A stretch of DNA of 33,500 bases. It comes from Glandiceps talaboti (taxonomy: Eukaryota; Hemichordata; Enteropneusta; Spengelidae). The DNA lies in NCBI RefSeq assembly GCF_964340395.1, contig NC_135569.1:2880400-2913899 (forward strand), read 5' to 3'. Both the position numbers and the translations under genes were made by a program. Below, piece after piece: positions 21,250 through 33,002 of this stretch (its first letter is position 1; each line of letters opens with the position of its first letter). The notes beneath the pieces were generated by a model. It worked only from the letters and a program-made list of their open reading frames with translations. It had not been told where the DNA came from and ran no database searches.

Positions 21250-23186
21250 ACATCTAGTCAATTCTAATCAGACACACTGTGAGTATTATTGATTGAAGTA
21301 ACAGTTACAAGTCAAAACTGTCACATCTCATGGAGATTTTACATTACGGATATTGTCTCAAGAGTTTAAATTTCAAGATAGTACACTGTAGTTTTTTAAA
21401 TTAGTTTCACTAATCCTACAGATGTCTGTTTTCTGTGGAACATTTGATTTAATATCATATTATCTCTGACAACAAACCCACTGTGACCTGGTTTGTATGT
21501 GAATGTGAGTCTGTGTAAAAATAAGGAGATAGGGATGCAGTTGTATAAGGCATACTAAAAAAAATTGTGTGATTCCGATTACACTCAATTTTAGAATAGG
21601 TGGGGGTCGGTAGATTTTTTATTTTATCTTTTTTTCTTCATGTGTGAGTGTCTAGATCATGTTTTCCATTGTTTTCCAAATGGTCTCTGTGTTGTTTTTT
21701 TCTTCCCATCAGATGTACAGCAATTACAAATTGGAAGAACAGTTTTATATTGACTTAAGTTGATGTCAGTTTCTGCATCCACTCTTTCTCGTGAGACTTC
21801 ACAATTTTTGCGATTTCATTATTTTTTTCTCAAATACGTAAAAAAAAGTTACAGGTCAGCAGTGAAAAGCTAGGCGGGGTCGGGAAAATGGAACCAAACA
21901 ATTATTTTTTGTTTAGGACTAATGAATATCAAGTCATCACCACAAATGAAGGTGTGCTATAACTAGCAGAAACATGCAAATTATCTGTAACATGCACCAA
22001 CATATTTCCTATTTTTATTATTTTCACACAACGAGCTTTTGGTGCCACCGAGGATATACACCTTGATTATAACGTCATCATTCATTTTGAGAAAACTAAA
22101 TGACATATTAGTCAATGCAAGGTGCAATGAAACATCCTTTTATATTTTCATTTTTGCTAGGTTTTTTTTCTGTCATTGCGAACATTTATATTTTGTAACC
22201 CGAGTGAAAGACTTGCTGATTTAAATTTCACCAACTAAGTGTTTCACTCCCTAGTAAGCAATTACTAGTTTGTGTTTCTAGGAACCATAAAACAGTGATG
22301 ACTTCAATAAAATATTAGGAGCGAAAAGCGATGAGTAGTAAATATCCATTGTTATGGCTATAGTAATATTGTTAATGGAGACAACTTACATTATTTGGTG
22401 ATTTTTTACGACTATATTATTATCATACCCCTAGGCCATTTCTTTGACAGCTAAATTCACATTAAAATATTATAGCTCACTCATCATATGTTATGAGAAC
22501 AGACTGCCAGCCTTCTCTCATGACCTTTGACCTCAGCAGTGAGAAAATGTGTCAATATTGTTGTTGAATATTACTGAATGTTTCTATGAATGACAGATGG
22601 ATGACATCAGCTGACAGCTTGCCTAACTGTTTACGTGATGACTGATACTGTACATTTACTATAAACCTCAGTATGATCCCTCCCACAACTAATTTTAATA
22701 TACATTGATATTTTTACAGCAAAAATTAGTGGTGTAGTTCATACACCATTCACGTTGATTTCAATACATCACATAAGTTCTAGTCAAAAGGTTATCCATG
22801 GATTCAAATCTAAGATCTCTTATCACCCTTCAAAGACACGAACAGCCTCTCGACTAGTTGTAAATTAATAGTACCAAATTCAGAGCACCTCAAATTTCTT
22901 CAAAGGCAAAACAGGCATTGAAATAATAATTGATAAAATAAAATTAAAACAAAATAATTTCAAAATGAGACAGAAAGAAGACCATATTCACCCGCAAGTT
23001 TTACACAACTCTATTTCAAGTTGTCTCTAATACAGCTATGACATCAATCATGTAAGAATTCTACTTCATGTTTACTACAAAGCTGTGATAGCAAACAGCT
23101 TAAATTTCAACCCCATTAAGTGGTCTATTTTAAGGCAAAAGCTATATATATGACAAAAACCAGGTCACAACTGTACATTCTACAAG
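21250..23186. other. Intron sequence, mostly unrecognised
   Basis: No exon or array recognised. Two related phrases, GGTGGGGGTCGGTAGA (about 21599) and GGCGGGGTCGGGAAAA (about 21873), suggest a degenerate dispersed element between 21590 and 21920. A DR1 motif lies at 22521-22533. Confidence 0.4.
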
Positions 23187-23818
23187 GTACAAAATTGTGG
23201 TCTAACTGAATGTGAATGAACACACTAAATCAATTGTACATATTCACATAAATGTGGTTGTACACTGGTACAAAATTGTGGTCTCGCTGAATGTGAATGA
23301 ACACAGTAAATCAGTTGTACATATTCACATAAATGTGGTTGTACACTAGTACAAAATTGTGGTCTAACTGAATGTGAATGAACACACTAAATCAGTTGTA
23401 CATATTCACATAAATGTGGTTGTACACTGGTACAAAATTGTGGTCTCGCTGAATGTGAATGAACACACCACATCAGTTGTACATATTCACATAAATGTGG
23501 TTGTACACTGGTACAAAATTGTGGTCTAACTGAATGTGAATGAACACACTAAATCAATTGTACATATTCACATAAATGTGGTTGTACACTGGTACAAAAT
23601 TGTAGTCTGACGGAGTGTGAATGAACGCACTAAATCAGTTGTACACAATCACATATATAATATATGTAGTCATCGACTGGTACAAAATTGTGGTCTCACT
23701 GAGTGAGAGTGAACACACTAAATCGTTTGCACACAATAACATGGTATATAATATATGTAGTCATCCACTGGTACAAAATTGTGGTCTCACTGAGTGTGAA
23801 TGAACAGTTGTACACTTC
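23187..23818. repeat. Tandem array, eight units of 81-91 bp
   Basis: GTACAAAATTGTGGTCT starts at 23187, 23268, 23349, 23430, 23511, 23592, 23680 and 23771. The first five periods are exactly 81 bp, the last two 88 and 91 because of inserted ATATATAATATATG-like sequence. Units 1-5 alternate between TCTAACTGAATG and TCTCGCTGAATG, a 162-bp dimer pattern. Confidence 0.95.
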
Positions 23819-24196
23819 AGATTAATCTAATGACATCTGTTTATGGTCTCATCCATTACAGTATACTACTCATTTAACACAGGCAAAGTTTACAGATAAA
23901 AACATAACATCTTTGGATCACATAATTGTCTTTCCTGTGTTTGATATTTTTTGGCAGGCATATTCTCCATGTGCTTCCGTTCAGAGCTCTTATCTGATTA
24001 ATCACGAAGTGTAAGCCCCATTTGATAAGTAATGGCATCCACTCACTTAACAAAAATACTGATACATTGAAAAAATCACATATAAGTATTTACTTCATGA
24101 CAGGCTAGCCTAAATGTCCACCATTTCCCCCATTCATAACCACAAGCTGACCACTGTAAAGGTCAAATGTCATAAGTTAAAGGTGAAAGATCATAC

Positions 24197-24373
24197 CTTG
24201 CTGCTCTCAAATACATCATGAGATCGCAGTCATTGACGGATGGCTTCCAGATCAAGTCTTCTTTCTGTGTAGTTGCCATTTCTGGATTTAGTTCTGTCTT
24301 TGGTTGAAAATTTGGAAGTACTGCTTGATGGCTTGGTCCTATCCGAATCTCTCCCTGTGTGCTGGCCAAACGT
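24197..24373 (-). CDS. RERE: RERE exon: start of ELM2 domain
   Basis: A 177-bp exon of 58 full codons with split Arg codons at each end. The translation opens [20 protein letters not shown], the ELM2 entry motif (vertebrate RERE has GEIRVGPSHQAKLP at the same place), and closes [17 protein letters not shown], which also matches the family. Acceptor: TTTATTTTTAG before 24373. Donor: GCAAG|GTATGA. ELM2 wraps around HDAC1/2 in corepressor complexes such as those of MTA, MIER and RERE. The wording GPSHQA and DCDLxMYLRAAR is the RERE form, not MTA or RCOR. Between these blocks the spacer ([16 protein letters not shown]) differs from vertebrates, as expected for a loop. It contains a methionine in a fair initiation context (GAGATGG), relevant if the CpG island at 29 kb is an internal promoter. 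Confidence 0.95.
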
Positions 24374-24880
24374 CTAAAAATAAATGAAAAATAACCGGCT
24401 GTGTAAATCATATGGATCTGTGAAGTCAAATGAATGACTGAAAATGAACAATAGTATATATACACACTGTGTAAATTAAATAAATCTCAATTGCCCCCAC
24501 TGACTCTGCACAAAAAGAGGAAATAACGTGCTGTGACAAATATCTGAAACTCTCCCAGTGTGCTGAACATCTTTTAAATTTCAAAAACAATGTATAAATT
24601 AAAAGAATTGCTCCCTGTGAGTTTGACAAACATTTGTGAAACACAGTAAACCTTCCACTGCATGAAATGTGTCAAAATATGCCACAATTCCTCATGTACA
24701 CTGATAAAATGTCAGTAAAACACGAGAAATATTACTTCTCTGAAACCTTATCTTGCTCTTAGTCTTGATTTATGTAGGGTACAAGTGACATGTGATCATG
24801 ATCCATAATCACAGTGTGCTTGCTTTTAACATTTAGAAACTACACATGTATAAATAAAAAAAATACCACCAATGGCGTTG
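24374..24880. other. Intron sequence, nothing recognised
   Basis: About 500 bp without exon or array. It has weak internal similarity: GTGTAAAT and CTCCC(T/A)GTGTGCTG recur near 24352, 24470 and 24553. Confidence 0.4.
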
Positions 24881-25326
<446 letters not shown>

Positions 25327-26119
25327 TCAATTCACGGCATGAGAATCTCAGTATCTTCCGATCACTATGACCTGAAAGACATGTTAAACCCTCTCCCTCC
25401 CTCTGAGCACATGGAACAGCTGTTAACATTTCTTTCCTATATTGCATGTAATGCATGAAATAAGTGACTCTTGCCCAAGGTATTGGCAAAAAGGTCTGTC
25501 GCACTGACTCCATTTGGAGTGCTGTTATTCAGAGAAAGGAAATAGTTCAAATACCCTGTAGAAAGAATACATGTGTAAGAGTAGAAGGTTTGTAACATGA
25601 AAGAATAACCATGCAATCTGTTAGGATTTGTAGTCATCAAGGTCAGATTACCATTTTCTAATAGCACTAGCATCAACTAGGAGAATTATATTTTGGTTAA
25701 AAAAACTAACACTGGTACAACCTTGCCTATAATAATAAAAAATAAACCTCAATCATATGTAAAAAAAATTTAAAAATTTAAAAATTATATATTACATTTA
25801 TCTAACCAAAAGTTTACACTTTCGTATAAACCTTATTTTCTTGGCGTTTTTTTTGGTAACTATTATTATTATTGTAGTTTAGGTTGTTTTAGCAGTGCAC
25901 CAAATAATTATTTCAGAAAATCCAATGAAGAAATGTAGTTTTCTGATACAAGAAAGATTCGATTTTATTTGATTTGATTAGATTTGATTCTATACTATTC
26001 TATTCTATTATATTCTATGTACCAATGTACACCTATCTCAATCCACCTACATACCATGCATGCATATTTTAAGATCATGTACACATACCTCAATCACATA
26101 ATTTATAAATGACATATAT
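25327..26119. other. Intron sequence with AT-rich and GATTT/TCTAT runs
   Basis: Nothing coding was recognised. 25768-25795 is A/T only, and 25957-26019 is a degenerate (GATTT)n then (TCTAT)n simple repeat. Confidence 0.6.
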
Positions 26120-27010
26120 TTAATAACATACATGTACCTGTACACATGCCACATTCAAAACAAAAAATCTTAAATTGCAGCCAACCTGAAGTACAGCAAA
26201 TTTCAAGTTTGCTGTCAATGGCGAGAGATATTACCCTGGTACACCCTACACACACTGAATACACACATACCTGAATCACATACATGTACACATGCCACAA
26301 TCAAAACAAGAAATCTTTGTCAACATGATAAAGTACAGCAAAGCCCCAGTCTGCAGTCCTTGGCGGGAGATATTACCCTGGTACATTATTAAACCTACAC
26401 ACACTGAATACACACATACATGTACATACGCCACAATCATAACATGAAATCTTAGCCAACATCAAGTACAGCTAAGCCCAAGTCTGCTTTCCATGTCAGA
26501 CATTAAACCTACATCATCAGGCTCTGAACAACTTATACCCTAATCACATACATACACATACCTGGACCACATATATCTATATGTACCACAATCATTTAGC
26601 ATGAAATCATGGCCAACATCAAGCACAATGTCCAAGAAGCCCCAGTCTGCTGTCTATGGCAGGAGAGATACAGTACACCTATATGCACTGAATACACTGT
26701 ACCCTGATCACATACATAAACATACCTCTATCACAGTCAAACCCTCACATCAAGTACAATGTCCAAGAAGCCCCAGTCTGCTGTCTATGGCAGGAGAGAT
26801 ACAGTACACCTACATACATACACTTAATACACATTCATTGTACCCTGATCACATACATAAACATACACATGTACCTCTATCACAGTCAAACCTTCACATC
26901 AAGCAAAATGTCCAAGAAGCCCCAATCTATATACACACTTACTGTCCATCGCCAAGGAGAGATTACCCTGGTACATTAACCCCACATGCACTGAATAAAC
27001 ACTCATAAAC
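26120..27010. repeat. Degenerate tandem array, about six units of 130-165 bp
   Basis: Each unit has a form of AGCCCCAGTCTGCTGTC(T/C)ATGGC(A/G)GGAGA, ACCCTGGTACA, then ACACTGAATACACACATACA and a CCACAATCA-like segment. Anchors fall near 26195, 26341, 26475, 26637, 26770 and 26917. The two around 26637 and 26770 are most alike. Confidence 0.8.
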
Positions 27011-27190
27011 ACATACAAGTAAATACTTACATAGTGTGAAATACTAAAAGTGCATACTAGATGTGTTGTCCATTACATTCTACACATAACAGTATACTTG
27101 TAGCCAGAATACTAAATCTAAAGAACCGTAATTAGACAGGCTGACAGACACACAGCCATTACTGTCTAATGGCTAATACATCATTCTCTT

Positions 27191-27210
27191 TAACCTTTGA
27201 CCTTTGACTC
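27191..27210 (-). promoter_or_regulatory. DR1-type motif, three half-sites
   Basis: TAACCTTTGACCTTTGACTC on plus. On minus it reads as three AGGT(C/T)A-like half-sites spaced by single bases. It has the same layout as 7342-7361. Confidence 0.3.
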
Positions 27211-27752
27211 CACCCTCATTCACCTATCAAGTGGCCGGGACCATTACAACCAGTGTATCCAGCACAATACTTATGTAGGCAAGCAAAATATGTCAATAAA
27301 TAAAACCACAATAGATGTCTCTTTAATTGTAAGAGAGTTATTCCTCTCTGTTGACCCTTTGTTAAATACATCTAGTAACTACACAAACATTGACACAAAC
27401 GGTACAACACAGTCTGTATTCTATACCGCCTATTGACAGAATGTTGGTGATAGGCAAACCTATGACAATTGGTAAAGGCTATACAAGCCAATTAATCACT
27501 ATTGACAAGCTAAAGCCAGCAAAGGCTGAGGGTCATTGTAAATTCCACAAAATCTGTGCTGGATAATTGTAATGTATTAAGCAGAGATAAGCAGTTGCCT
27601 AGCTAGAAGTGGAGGTAGAAAATATCAATTGCCAGTATATACACATGGCGGTCTTACATATTGATCATGTCCACAGACATACACGTACTACCAAACCAGA
27701 GAGACTATAGAGTTTCAATTAGGAGGCACAATCTTTTTACATGTCACATAAT

Positions 27753-27896
27753 AATGTTTTTTTGTTACAAACCACACAAATACGATACATGCATTGATAC
27801 AATGTAGCAGTTACGCACATAAAATGTTTTTTGTAACAAACCACACAAACAAGATACATGCATTGATACAATGTAGCAGGCACGCACATAAAATGT
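27753..27896. repeat. 70-bp tandem repeat, two copies
   Basis: AATGTTTTTT(T)GT(T)ACA, ACCACACAAA, GATACATGCATTGATACAAT and GTAGCAG recur with a 69-70 bp period. Confidence 0.88.
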
Positions 27897-27897
27897 T

Positions 27898-28002
27898 ACA
27901 TTTTATCTCAAAGTGAATACAAAGTAGTAGTGTCTTTAAATTTTTCTTGTTTCATCTGACAGCTAGTTTATGTTGATTTGTATTCACAGTGAGATAAAAT
28001 GT
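27898..28002. repeat. Inverted repeat with 26-bp arms
   Basis: ACATTTTATCTCAAAGTGAA with TACAAA at 27898-27923 is inverted at 27977-28002 with two mismatches. The loop is about 53 bp. Confidence 0.85.
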
Positions 28003-28243
28003 CATTTTATATCCTTGTGTGTTATCAAAGTCTGTATTTTGTTTTACTAATTTGTCACAAAAGCCTTCATGTGCGAGACATAAAAAAAGATCTGCTGTGA
28101 TTATAAAGTCACTCTGGTTTGGTAGTATACCTGAGACTTGGTTTTATCAGGCTTAACATTAATGCAAAGAACACAAGTGAGACTTGATGTGGAGTCAGAT
28201 AGCTAAGTCCCTGGGCCAATAAATTACAACACTTGGACGCACA

Positions 28244-28372
28244 CTGTAAACCTGGAAACTTAGCTAAAGACTAGTATTCATTTACTTTGCTGGAAAACAA
28301 ACACATGAAAATAAGTAGTGGCAAAAATGCCTTCTTGTTTATAAACACTATGCACCTCGCTTAGAAATTTGT
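28244..28372. mobile_element. Truncated copy of the CTGTAAACCT MITE family
   Basis: It begins CTGTAAACCTGGAAAC like 16911 and shares GCTAAAGACTAGTATTCATT and TGGAAAACAAACACATGAAA. The right terminal repeat is missing. Confidence 0.65.
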
Positions 28373-28776
28373 AAACATCAGGGCTGAACAACATGACATA
28401 TCCTTACATGGGTTTAGAAGTCTGATAGCGCTGAACAACACGACATACAGTTTAGGACTCTGGTTTCATAGTTACAAATGAAACTTCTGACTTACAAGTT
28501 ACAGAGTTACAGCTTCCAAAATATTTGTACAGTGACATTTGTTAGTATGTTAATTCACTACCTGGCACCTATAAATAACCAATTACTTAAATACAATGTA
28601 AACGGAATGAATCAATTATGGCATATTTCAAACATGCTGTTATAAATGCTAACCACATAATTGACTGCACAGACTTGAGTCACTGGATACAGGTAAACAT
28701 TACCTTAAGTTATTTATTATATTGACAGTTATATGAAGGTATTCTGAATATTATATTATTTCAATTATTATGATAA

Positions 28777-28789
28777 CCCCCCCCCCCCC
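28777..28789. repeat. (C)13 homopolymer
   Basis: A run of 13 C in a strongly AT-rich neighbourhood. Confidence 0.95.
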
Positions 28790-28911
28790 ATCTCCCATAT
28801 TGTGCAACATAGTTGTCATCACTCACATTTACATGTTCATATTACATGTCATTACATTATACTATATTTTATCACATAAATACGTGCATATCTTCTACTG
28901 TGTGATGTCAA

Positions 28912-28943
28912 ACAGGGGTGATTTCAGAGCATATCACCCCTGT
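28912..28943. repeat. Perfect 11-bp-stem hairpin
   Basis: ACAGGGGTGAT, a 10-base loop, then ATCACCCCTGT. It marks the left edge of the CpG-rich region. Confidence 0.85.
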
Positions 28944-28959
28944 TCTACCGAACTATTTT

Positions 28960-29520
28960 TTCTCCGTACCGTTCGAGTCAATCCTACGCTACGATCAAGT
29001 TTATCGTAATAATTATGTGCTTTCAAAACGTAAATGCATACATTACGTTAGTAACGTTACACATATCCTTGGATGGCATGAGTTTCATACGTAGAAGTCC
29101 TTTTATTTTTATTTGATACATTTTATTCTATTTTAAAATCATGTAAATTATCGATGTAGCAGCCGGCAAGCTTACTTCCGATTTTCCGTCGACCTCAGAT
29201 CTCCGAACTTACACAACCCGAGAAAATATTATTAAAATGACGGCACAAAAGTCGTATTCAGACAATTCTACTTACGTTTTAAACTAAATTTGATATTAAA
29301 TGTACATCGCAAGGTTATAACCGATAATTTTGGTTGAGAAACCACACAACAGTATGACTGATACCATACATGGTAAGCTTGACCTCGCGACAGGTCACGC
29401 GATTATGTAATTTGCATAGCCATCGGGCGCCATTTTTTAATACGCGATGAAGAATATAGTGCGATGAAATGATGCAGTATTCGTAAAATACGATTTAAAA
29501 TTTTAGAAAAATACGGGGAA
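28960..29520. promoter_or_regulatory. CpG-rich island, candidate promoter inside the RERE intron
   Basis: Hand counting gives about 35 CpG in 28941-29520, against about 5 in the preceding stretch of equal length. On the minus strand it holds AAAATGGCGCC (YY1-like), ATGCAAAT (octamer), TGTCGCGA and CGGAAGT (ETS-like), all typical of animal CpG promoters, and a consensus donor GTAAGT at 29275-29270. Minus-strand ATGs after about 29435 open only short frames, so a first exon here would be 5' untranslated. It could drive a shorter RERE transcript starting before the ELM2 exon, or a divergent transcript. This is inference. Confidence 0.45.
29277..29435 (-). other. Candidate non-coding first exon of an alternative RERE transcript
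   Basis: This stretch lies between the promoter-like cluster and the donor AAAC|GTAAGT, whose intron would start at 29275 (exon end 29276). It would splice to the ELM2 exon at 24373. Protein could then start at the in-frame Met within that exon. There is no transcript evidence, and the start is arbitrary. Confidence 0.2.
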
Positions 29521-29542
29521 ATACTTAGTTATGTGATAAATA

Positions 29543-29701
29543 TATAATCCCATGAAATCAATGTTAGTTTTACATCATAATGCTCCTCGTATGATTCCGC
29601 GGACTACAATTTCTCGCCTACTGGCTCGAATTTGTATTAGTCCGCGGAATCATACTCGGAGCATTATGACGTAAAACTAACATTGATTTCATGGGATTAT
29701 A
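29543..29701. mobile_element. Nearly complete 159-bp palindrome (fold-back MITE)
   Basis: Arms from TATAATCCCATGAAATCAAT inward through GTTAGTTTTACATCATAATG and TATGATTCCGCGGACTA are matched in inverse by 29635-29701 with few mismatches. Pairing continues with gaps almost to the centre near 29622, leaving a loop of a few bases. It is CpG-containing, non-coding and abuts the CpG island. Confidence 0.9.
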
Positions 29702-29740
29702 CATAAATATTTTACACATGAACTATGCTATATCATGCCA

Positions 29741-29851
29741 CATTATGGTAATGTTACAGTACAACATACAAGCCAGGCTAGGCTAGCTACAGACACTACA
29801 GTACACTATGGTAATGTTACAGTACAACATACAAGCCCGGCTAGCTACAGG
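29741..29851. repeat. 63-bp direct repeat, about 1.8 copies
   Basis: ATGGTAATGTTACAGTACAA, then CATACAAGCC(A/C)GGCTA, starts near 29744 and 29807. Confidence 0.9.
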
Positions 29852-31203
29852 CGGTGAGTCTCCAAGAATTACATAGTCTAGATTCTATGCCAACTGTAGA
29901 ACATTCCATTTCCTTAAGTGACAAATCTACAACATGCTCTGCAGAATGAGATAACATAGATGCATAGTTGAATAGTGAAACTATTAGTATCAACTATTTC
30001 ATTTATTTTTATACTCCACTATATAAAGACCTAAGTATAAATATAGTCACATTCGGTCCTAATCTGCTACTATGGCAACAACAAAACTAGCGATTCTAGT
30101 CAAAGTAAAACTTCATGGTACATACATTTATAATCTCGCATAGACTCACCATACATAAAATGTAATGCACACAATCTCATCAAATTCCAGTGCTGTCCTT
30201 ACCATGTGACCTCATCAAGTTAGAATTCCAGCTGTATACATTGACCTTTGACTCCAACCTACTGCAGATTAATAATCCTCACTTACAGCAGCATGTCACA
30301 GAGGTGTTTAATCTGACTTTGTCACAAAGGTTAAAGGTCACACCATGTCATACAATTGATAGGTGGGCTGACATACTGCCTACCACAACACACTGATATG
30401 TGCTTAAAGTTTACATACAAATACACTTCTTATTCATAACTTGTAATTGATTGATAGTGATATCAAAGTTGACATTTGACCCCTTGTGGTTAGACATCAG
30501 ATGAAGAGTCCCATTTAACAAGATGACAGTCTCTTAATTTGATTGACATCTAAGGTCAAAGGTCAGAGGTTAAATCTCTGTGACAAATAGATTAATCTGA
30601 TTATGAACAATATTGTGTAAATATTAAAAACACTTTGCAATGATGGAATCTGCCTGATAGTGCTAAGAATAACAGAAATGTCCATTATACACATATAAAA
30701 TACAAGCAAATATTCTTTACTATTTAGTCTGTTTCTAAGTAATTAATACAATATTCTCTTTCATACCTAGGTAAGGATTACATAGGATGAAGAGATGATT
30801 TCTAACTTTCTTAATCAAAATATTTTTTTTTTCAGGTCAATAAATCTAATGACACAGCTTGCATACAGATGTATATATATATATAAATCATTTTTCAAAT
30901 ATCTATTTTCTATAAAAATCTATACCTCGATGTTTTTAATCAAATATATTACTGATACTACCATAAACCTTTTACACATTTCTTTTAAGTTATTAAAAAG
31001 TTTTTGAAAAATGTGAAACATATTTGATATAATTGACACCATATTCTTTGTTTAGGCCAAGCAGGGCAAATTTATACTACGCGAGTATGCCAAGTATTTT
31101 ACTGGAGTTAGCTCCCCATCAAAATTATGTTACAATATATGGACTCTAGTAAGTTGACCAGACCAGATTTATCCAGCAACCCCTCCCGACAACCCTCCCG
31201 ACA
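29852..31203. other. Intron sequence, nothing coding recognised
   Basis: AT-rich. It includes DR1-type motifs near 30240, 30307 and 30552 and a short TA tract at 30871-30884. No exon homology. Confidence 0.45.
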
Positions 31204-31460
31204 CCCTTATTACCAGGCAGGTTTCCAAAATTCAACAAACACACTATCATTAGCTATGAGTCCATAATGCTATATGTGTTCTTCACACTTATATACTCTC
31301 AAATTAGTTTAACTTCCACACTGTCAGCCCTCCTTCCCCCTTATTACCAGGCAGGTTTCCAAAATTCAACAAACACACTGTCATTAGCCATGAGTCCATA
31401 ATGCTATATGTGTTCTTCACACTAATATACTCTCAAATTAGTTTAACTTCCACACTGTCT
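31204..31460. repeat. 123-bp direct repeat, two copies, 134-bp period
   Basis: TTATTACCAGGCAGGTTTCC through ATGCTATATGTGTTCTTCAC to AGTTTAACTTCCACACTGTC at 31204-31326 and 31338-31460, differing at only a few sites. A recent duplication. Confidence 0.95.
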
Positions 31461-32386
31461 TGATCTAATGTAACTTCCACAGTACACTCATCATCATAAG
31501 TCTCACATCTCTCTACTGCACCATTCTAAATATGCTTTCCACCACATATTTCATATTTCACATTTTGTTGCGTTAACATAAATATTGCTCTGGTTTGCAA
31601 GAATGCAATACACTTTAGGAAAGGAAATTAAAAAAAAAAAATAATATCAATAGTGTTTATATAGTGCTTTCCCACTCTGTGCTCTAAGTGCTTAACAATT
31701 ACAATCATTGTATGACAAAAGTGACAGAGAGACTAGACAATATGGCTTCCAGTCTGCAATTTGACTGATTCCCTGGCCATATTAAATATGTAGAGATATT
31801 TAAACATTTATTCCATGATGATGATGATGATGATGTAATTAATGAACTAACTGTTGACTTTACAAATACCACTAATTAGTAATAGACTGACCACTACTTG
31901 AATAATGTCAGTATACTTGTATACCTAGGTATCAGGACAGCAAACATACACAGTAGTTGTAAAGTGACTGCAAATATACATGAACAGTAAAGTGCTTGCA
32001 GCTATCACCCTTACTATCATATCAACATACTGTCAACAGCTGTTGAACCATTTACTATTGAGAGTATTCACTCACTTGGGGAAATTTCCATGACCTGCTG
32101 TGCTTGACAACTTTCTAGACATGTTGTATTCATTTCCATTTTCATAAATACAGGTGATTTTTATATCGAGAGTGTCTAAGAAGTGAATTGATTTACGTTG
32201 GTCTATATGAACCAAATATTTAGCATGATTCATGACCCGAAATAATGGTTTAATGTAAACAATACACACTTGGTATTATCTGTGATGTTGTGTACAAATC
32301 AAACTAATAATTAGGAGTTCGATAAACCAACCCACTAAATGGTATCAGTTAAAATTAGCGATTTCTACACGTGTCCTCCATAAATA
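31461..32386. other. Intron sequence, nothing coding recognised
   Basis: No exon recognised. It holds an A run (31629-31640) and a short (ATG)7 tract at 31815-31835. Confidence 0.45.
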
Positions 32387-32753
32387 GATGGATGGATGAA
32401 TGGATGGATGGATGGGTGGGTGGGTAGATAGGTGGATGGGTGGGTGAGTGAGTGGATGGAATGGATGGATGGATGGATGGATAAATGGATGGGCGGGTGG
32501 GTGGATAGGTGGGTGGGTGGGCGAGTGGATGGATGGATGGACGGATGGAAGGATGGATGGAAGGATGGATGGATGGGTGAGTGGATGGATGGATAGATGG
32601 ATGGATGGGTGGGTGACTGGATGGATGGAATGAATGGATGGATGGATGGATGGATGGACGGATAGACGGATAAACGGACAAGACAGAAAGACAGACAGAC
32701 AGACAGACAGACAGACGGACGGACGGATGGATGGATGGATGGATAGATAGATC
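32387..32753. repeat. (GGAT)n tract with GGGT variants, then (ACAG)n and (GGAC)n
   Basis: Tetranucleotide repeat of about 365 bp. The Pro/Ser/His-rich frame on the minus strand and Trp/Asp/Gly-rich frames on the plus strand are artefacts. Confidence 0.95.
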
Positions 32754-32894
32754 ATAATAACCATAGAGAATAAATAGAACACACCTACTGTACACAAACA
32801 AGAGAATCCAGTCTTAAAATCTACAACATATATGTACAGTGTAGTAAAATACATGTACGGAATACAAGAATCACTTAAGACAAGTGTGACTCAC

Positions 32895-33002
32895 CTTGTT
32901 TCTGGATTGTATCCAAGTATATAAAAGAAACTATCACTTTGAGCTGTATCAAATTCTTGAAGTCCTAAGATGTCCTTATAGTGATGTACTTTGCATTTAC
33001 CC
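32895..33002 (-). CDS. RERE: RERE exon: end of BAH domain
   Basis: A 108-bp internal exon encoding 35 complete codons plus split codons at both ends. The translation starts [12 protein letters not shown] and ends [13 protein letters not shown]. The ending is the same as the vertebrate RERE segment that closes the BAH domain just before ELM2. Acceptor: ATTCCAG before 33002. Donor: CAAG|GTGAG, with the intron starting at 32894. One base enters to complete an upstream codon, probably Arg, and two bases (AG) leave to make the Arg of NPETR with the next exon. BAH domains bind nucleosomes or histone marks. The oddity is that the acceptor and the first two exon bases lie inside the first unit of a 69-bp minisatellite that runs to the window end, so the intron just upstream carries several copies of the same acceptor-like sequence. 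Confidence 0.92.

Noticed and set aside
32345-32854. 169-residue Pro/Ser/His-rich minus-strand frame
   Set aside because: It translates the GGAT tetranucleotide tract.
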